DNA of 7,004 nt from contig JAHRVZ010000210.1 of the NCBI GenBank assembly GCA_019090405.1, forward strand, positions 1 to 7,004, written 5' to 3'. The notes beneath the pieces are model-generated. The model had not been told where the DNA came from. It did no database searches and worked only from the letters and a program-made list of their open reading frames with translations. Origin of the DNA: Paracoccaceae bacterium. Lineage in GTDB: Bacteria; Pseudomonadota; Alphaproteobacteria; Rhodobacterales; Rhodobacteraceae. The position numbers and the translations under genes were made by a program. Shown piece by piece: positions 6,633 through 7,004 of the stretch (its first letter is position 1; every line of letters begins with the position of its first letter).

Positions 6633-7004
6633 TCAACCTTTTGACTGGAGTGTTTGAGAGACTGGTTTATCAATCAATTCTTCAATGAACAAAGATACAA
6701 ACTGGACCCGACCAGAAGCGCCGGATTTGTTGTAAATTTTTGATAGCTGAACCCGGATTGTTCCTGTCGCGGTTTTTCGAAGCTGAGCAATTTCATCTAT
6801 GCTAAAACCCTTGAGCGTCAAGATCGCCACCTGTGCCTCTGCTTGAGTGAGGTTCCAGTCATCAAACCGATCAGCCAGAAGTTTCTGAAAGGCGCCAGAT
6901 GCCATGTCCAATGAAGATTCAACATGCCGGATGCGGTGCAGCGTTGAACGAAGTTCCCGGAAGGTGAAAGCCAGACTTACGACCAGAACTACGGTTACAA
7001 ATAC
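6633..7004 (-). CDS. Membrane-anchored LuxR-type HTH regulator, partial (5' end beyond window)
   Basis: The frame is open to the window's right edge, so 123 C-terminal residues are visible and the true start lies outside. A start inside the window (TTG 6911 or ATG 6905) would cut through a continuous domain. The visible part opens with a hydrophobic helix (VFVTVVLVVSLAFTF), then a basic/amphipathic linker (RELRSTLHRIRHVESSL). A LuxR/GerE-like helix-turn-helix follows (about visible residues 50-110): LTQAEAQVAILTLKGFSIDEIA, with TGTIRVQLSKIYNKSG as the recognition region. There is no PAS, autoinducer or receiver domain in the visible part. It probably binds DNA while tethered to the inner membrane. 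I recall similar short membrane-linked LuxR proteins from Rhodobacterales, but know of no established function. The stop is TGA at 6633-6635. Confidence 0.85.
   Translation of the reverse strand, partial: VFVTVVLVVSLAFTFRELRSTLHRIRHVESSLDMASGAFQKLLADRFDDWNLTQAEAQVAILTLKGFSIDEIAQLRKTATGTIRVQLSKIYNKSGASGRVQFVSLFIEELIDKPVSQTLQSKG

Overview
The window looks like a chromosomal segment of a marine-type alphaproteobacterium, most likely Rhodobacterales (Roseobacter group / Paracoccaceae). This is inferred from three things: the Gram-negative porin ending in a C-terminal Phe, the membrane-anchored LuxR-type regulator of a kind I associate with Rhodobacterales, and the roughly balanced base composition. 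No database search was possible, so genus and species are not claimed.

Layout, left to right. Positions 1-99 are the short 3' flank of a porin gene with nothing recognisable in it. A 370-residue outer-membrane porin is encoded on the minus strand (100-1212). A regulatory gap of about 270 bp follows (1213-1484), carrying an inverted repeat near the porin start, a pair of short direct repeats and a plausible promoter for the next gene. Then, on the plus strand, comes the selenocysteine tRNA gene selC (1485-1580), with anticodon TCA, an 8+5 bp acceptor/T branch and a long variable arm. About 160 bp later selB (1742-3679) encodes the selenocysteine-specific elongation factor. Facing selB convergently, with only 48 bp between stops, is a minus-strand gene for a membrane-fused glycerophosphodiester phosphodiesterase (3728-5566). 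Upstream of it on the same strand are a 171-bp gap with several palindromes/hairpins and an exported YkuD-type L,D-transpeptidase (5738-6334). A gap of about 300 bp separates that from the 3' part of a membrane-anchored LuxR-type HTH gene, which runs off the right edge (6633-7004).

Functionally, selC and selB are the tRNA and the tRNA-delivery factor of UGA-directed selenocysteine insertion. Neither selA nor selD nor a selenoprotein gene is visible, so the substrate of this module (often a formate dehydrogenase) must lie elsewhere. The porin, the phosphodiesterase and the L,D-transpeptidase are all envelope proteins but show no evident pathway link to selenium metabolism. I found no mobile element, CRISPR array or clearly novel multi-gene system. 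The most unusual signal is the tRNA-Sec itself: its fold contains a U-U mismatch in the acceptor stem and a bulged A in the D stem.
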